This document shows, in pieces, positions 62,398 to 64,000 of a stretch of DNA of 64,000 nt (its first letter is position 1; the number at the start of each line of letters is the position of its first letter). The position numbers and the translations under genes are program-made. Under the pieces are notes generated by a model, which did not search any database, had not been told where the DNA came from, and saw only the letters and a program-made list of their open reading frames with translations. The stretch comes from CAZYTM01 sp964649725 (GTDB lineage: Bacteria; Desulfobacterota; Desulfuromonadia; Geobacterales; Geobacteraceae), in assembly GCA_964649725.1 (NCBI GenBank), contig CAZYTM010000003.1, forward strand, positions 362,387 to 426,386. Reading direction: 5' to 3'.

Positions 62398-64000
62398 TTG
62401 AAAAAGCAGTGCCTGCAAAAATTCATAATATTCATCTTTATAGCTATCTGCTTAACGCAAGCAACGTCGGCATATGCACGGGCCGACCGGGACTCTGCTC
62501 TTTTTATGGCCGGTTTTGCCGCTTTTCAGAAAAAGAGCTATAAAGAAGCTGAGGAGAAGCTTAACTTCCTTCTTCTTAGCTTTCCTGACTCATCACTTCG
62601 AGAAGTCACCCTTTATTATTTGGCTAAAGCAAGCCTGCATTCTGGCAACAATACTGTTGCTGCAGCTAGCATGATGAAACTGACCAAGGAATTCCCTGCC
62701 AGCAATCTAATCGCAGCTGCAGGCAGTGAACTGGCTAAACTCGCCGCAGCATATCAGCCCCCACCTCCGGTCAGCATTGTTGTTGCTGCAGAGGCGACAG
62801 GTACTGTAGCCAAATTTGCAGGTTCAGGGTCAGCTGTTCAAACAGCCCTGATCGAGAATAATGAATTCAAGAAAAAGACTGAAGAAGAACGTATCGCCAA
62901 AGAAAAAGCTGAGGCGGAAAGAGTCGCTGCTCTCAAGGCTGAAGAGGAGCGGGTTGCTCGAGAGAAAGCTGAGGCTGACAGGATCGCTGCGGAGAAAGCT
63001 GAGCAGCAACGTCTTGCAGCACTAAAGGCCGAAGAAGAACGTATCGCCAAAAAAAAGGTTGAAGCAGAAAGAGTCGCTGCTATAAAGGCTGAAGAAGAAC
63101 GGATTGCCAAAGAAAAAGCTGAAGCGGAAAGAGTCGCTGCTCTCAAGGCTGAGGAGGAGCGGGTTTCTAGAGAGAAAGCCGAACAGGAACGCATTGCTAA
63201 AGAGAAGGCTGACGCCGACAAGATCGCTGCTGAGAAAGCTGAGCAGCAACGTCTTGCAGCCATAAAGGCTGAAGAAGAACGGATCGCCAAGGAAAAAGCT
63301 GAGGTGGAAAGAGTCGCTGCCCTCAAGGCTGAAGAGGAGCGGGTTGCTCGAGAGAAAGCTGAGCAGGAGCGCATTGCTAAAGAGAAGGCTGACGCCGACA
63401 AGATCGCTGCTGAGAAAGCTGAGCAGCAACGTCTTGCAGCCATAAAGGCTGAAGAAGAACGGATCGCCAAGGAAAAAGCTGAGGTGGAAAGAGTCGCTGC
63501 CCTCAAGGCTGAAGAGGAGCGGGTTGCTCGAGAGAAAGCTGAGGCTGACAGGATCGCTGCGGAGAAAGCTGAGCAGCAACGTCTTGCAGCACTAAAGGCC
63601 GAAGAAGAACGTATCGCCAAAGAAAAAGCTGAAGCAGAAAGAGTCGCTGCTCTCAAGGCTGAAGAGGAGCGGGTTGCTAGAGAGAAGGCTGAGCAGGAGC
63701 GCATTGCTAAAGAGAAGGCTGAAGCCGACAGGATCGCTGCTGAGCAAGCTGAACTGCAGCGTCTAGCTGCTATAAAGGCTGAAGAAGAACGTATCGCCAA
63801 AGAAAAAGCTGAGGCGGAAAGAGTCGCTGCTCACAAGGCTGAGGAAGAGAGACTTGCCAGAGAGAAAGCCGAACAGGAACGTATTGCTAAAGAGAAAGCT
63901 GACGCTGACAGGATCGCTTCTGAGCAAGCAGAACTGCAGCGTCTTGCTGCTATAAAGGCTGAAGAAGAACGTATCGCCAAAGAAAAAGCTGAGGCGGAAA
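62398..64000 (+). CDS. Exported TPR protein with a long 10-residue-repeat helix, 3' end outside the window
   Basis: The frame starts at TTG 62398 (TTG 62392 also in frame; a weak AGGTAG lies upstream) and runs without a stop to the window end, 534 codons. The signal peptide is LKKQCLQKFIIFIFIAICLTQATSAYA. A TPR/YbgF-like region (about 35-125, SALFMAGFAAFQKKSYKEAEEKLNFLLLSFPDSS...LYYLAKASLHSGNN) is followed by a linker and, from 62875, at least 37 exact 30-bp units encoding KAExxRxAxx. The E/K/R-rich repeat suggests a TolA-like or single-alpha-helix spacer across the periplasm. The C-terminal domain, which would define function, is missing. Confidence 0.8.
   Translation, partial: MKKQCLQKFIIFIFIAICLTQATSAYARADRDSALFMAGFAAFQKKSYKEAEEKLNFLLLSFPDSSLREVTLYYLAKASLHSGNNTVAAASMMKLTKEFPASNLIAAAGSELAKLAAAYQPPPPVSIVVAAEATGTVAKFAGSGSAVQTALIENNEFKKKTEEERIAKEKAEAERVAALKAEEERVAREKAEADRIAAEKAEQQRLAALKAEEERIAKKKVEAERVAAIKAEEERIAKEKAEAERVAALKAEEERVSREKAEQERIAKEKADADKIAAEKAEQQRLAAIKAEEERIAKEKAEVERVAALKAEEERVAREKAEQERIAKEKADADKIAAEKAEQQRLAAIKAEEERIAKEKAEVERVAALKAEEERVAREKAEADRIAAEKAEQQRLAALKAEEERIAKEKAEAERVAALKAEEERVAREKAEQERIAKEKAEADRIAAEQAELQRLAAIKAEEERIAKEKAEAERVAAHKAEEERLAREKAEQERIAKEKADADRIASEQAELQRLAAIKAEEERIAKEKAEAE
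62875..64000 (+). repeat. In-frame 30-bp tandem repeat array
   Basis: Units of exactly 30 bp coding for KAExxRxAxx continue without a gap to the window end. Longer copies are nearly identical: 63181-63360 and 63361-63540 differ at only two positions, and 62941-63050 matches 63511-63620 exactly. This indicates recent duplication and probably length variation between strains. Confidence 0.9.

Noticed and set aside
62838..63800. A 320-residue Ser/Ala-rich reading frame on the minus strand
   Set aside because: It is the mirror of the 30-bp repeat on the plus strand, without a start signal, and its composition simply reflects the repeat.

Overview
The window looks like chromosomal DNA of a Geobacter-type bacterium (Geobacterales/Desulfuromonadota). 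The evidence is a PpcA-like triheme cytochrome c7, a soluble Fe(III)/NADPH oxidoreductase pair of the SfrAB type, a succinyl:acetate CoA-transferase, a bacterial Dnmt2-like tRNA methyltransferase, a tungsten aldehyde oxidoreductase and many c-di-GMP/pilus genes. The genus was not determined. I saw no rRNA, tRNA, insertion sequence, prophage or CRISPR array.

Layout. 0-3 kb: acetate CoA-transferase, then a lipoprotein with one c-type heme motif. 3-17.3 kb: a same-strand block of exported proteins, namely four DUF11-type secreted proteins followed by a 2064-residue protein that joins DUF11/SdrB-like modules, an OmpA-like domain and a C-terminal outer-membrane barrel. This is the most unusual part of the window and my candidate for an undescribed surface system. 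17.3-22.2 kb: Dnmt2-like methyltransferase with its own strong promoter, Skp/OmpH-like chaperone, periplasmic MsrB, ABC-F protein Uup and a SUI1/YciH factor. 22.4-30 kb: a GltD-ferredoxin-MvhD fusion flavoprotein, RlmI, a bactofilin/M23 peptidase pair, bacterioferritin, cytochrome c7, a DUF3108 protein, a small exported Sm-like protein and an RRM protein. 30-40.6 kb: a receiver-GGDEF protein with a degenerate active site, aldehyde oxidoreductase, acyl-CoA thioesterase, a DUF4139 protein, small unknown proteins and a secreted 5'-nucleotidase. 40.6-45 kb: a pseudopilin with a sigma54-type promoter and an upstream TGTCA cluster, an HD-GYP response regulator, a PilT/PilU ATPase, a DUF3553 protein and a cold-shock protein. 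45-50.1 kb: livK and livHMGF. 50.3-56.6 kb: xerC, a universal stress protein, an IclR regulator, coaE, fapA and an M29 aminopeptidase. 56.8-61.4 kb: sfrB-sfrA. 61.5-64 kb: an NRDE protein and the 5' part of a long repeat protein that runs off the window.

How the genes fit together. Acetate activation (CoA-transferase), NADPH/ferredoxin redox enzymes (sfrAB, the MvhD fusion, aldehyde oxidoreductase) and periplasmic cytochromes match acetate oxidation coupled to extracellular electron acceptors. The exported DUF11 block, pseudopilin, PilT/U ATPase, bactofilin and c-di-GMP-type regulators are envelope and surface functions. The order IclR-coaE-fapA-M29-sfrB-sfrA agrees with what I remember of the G. 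sulfurreducens GSU0509-GSU0514 region, but that is recall, not a search result.

Coordinates use the start codon I judged best from Shine-Dalgarno position and signal peptides. Where the longest open frame starts further upstream I say so.
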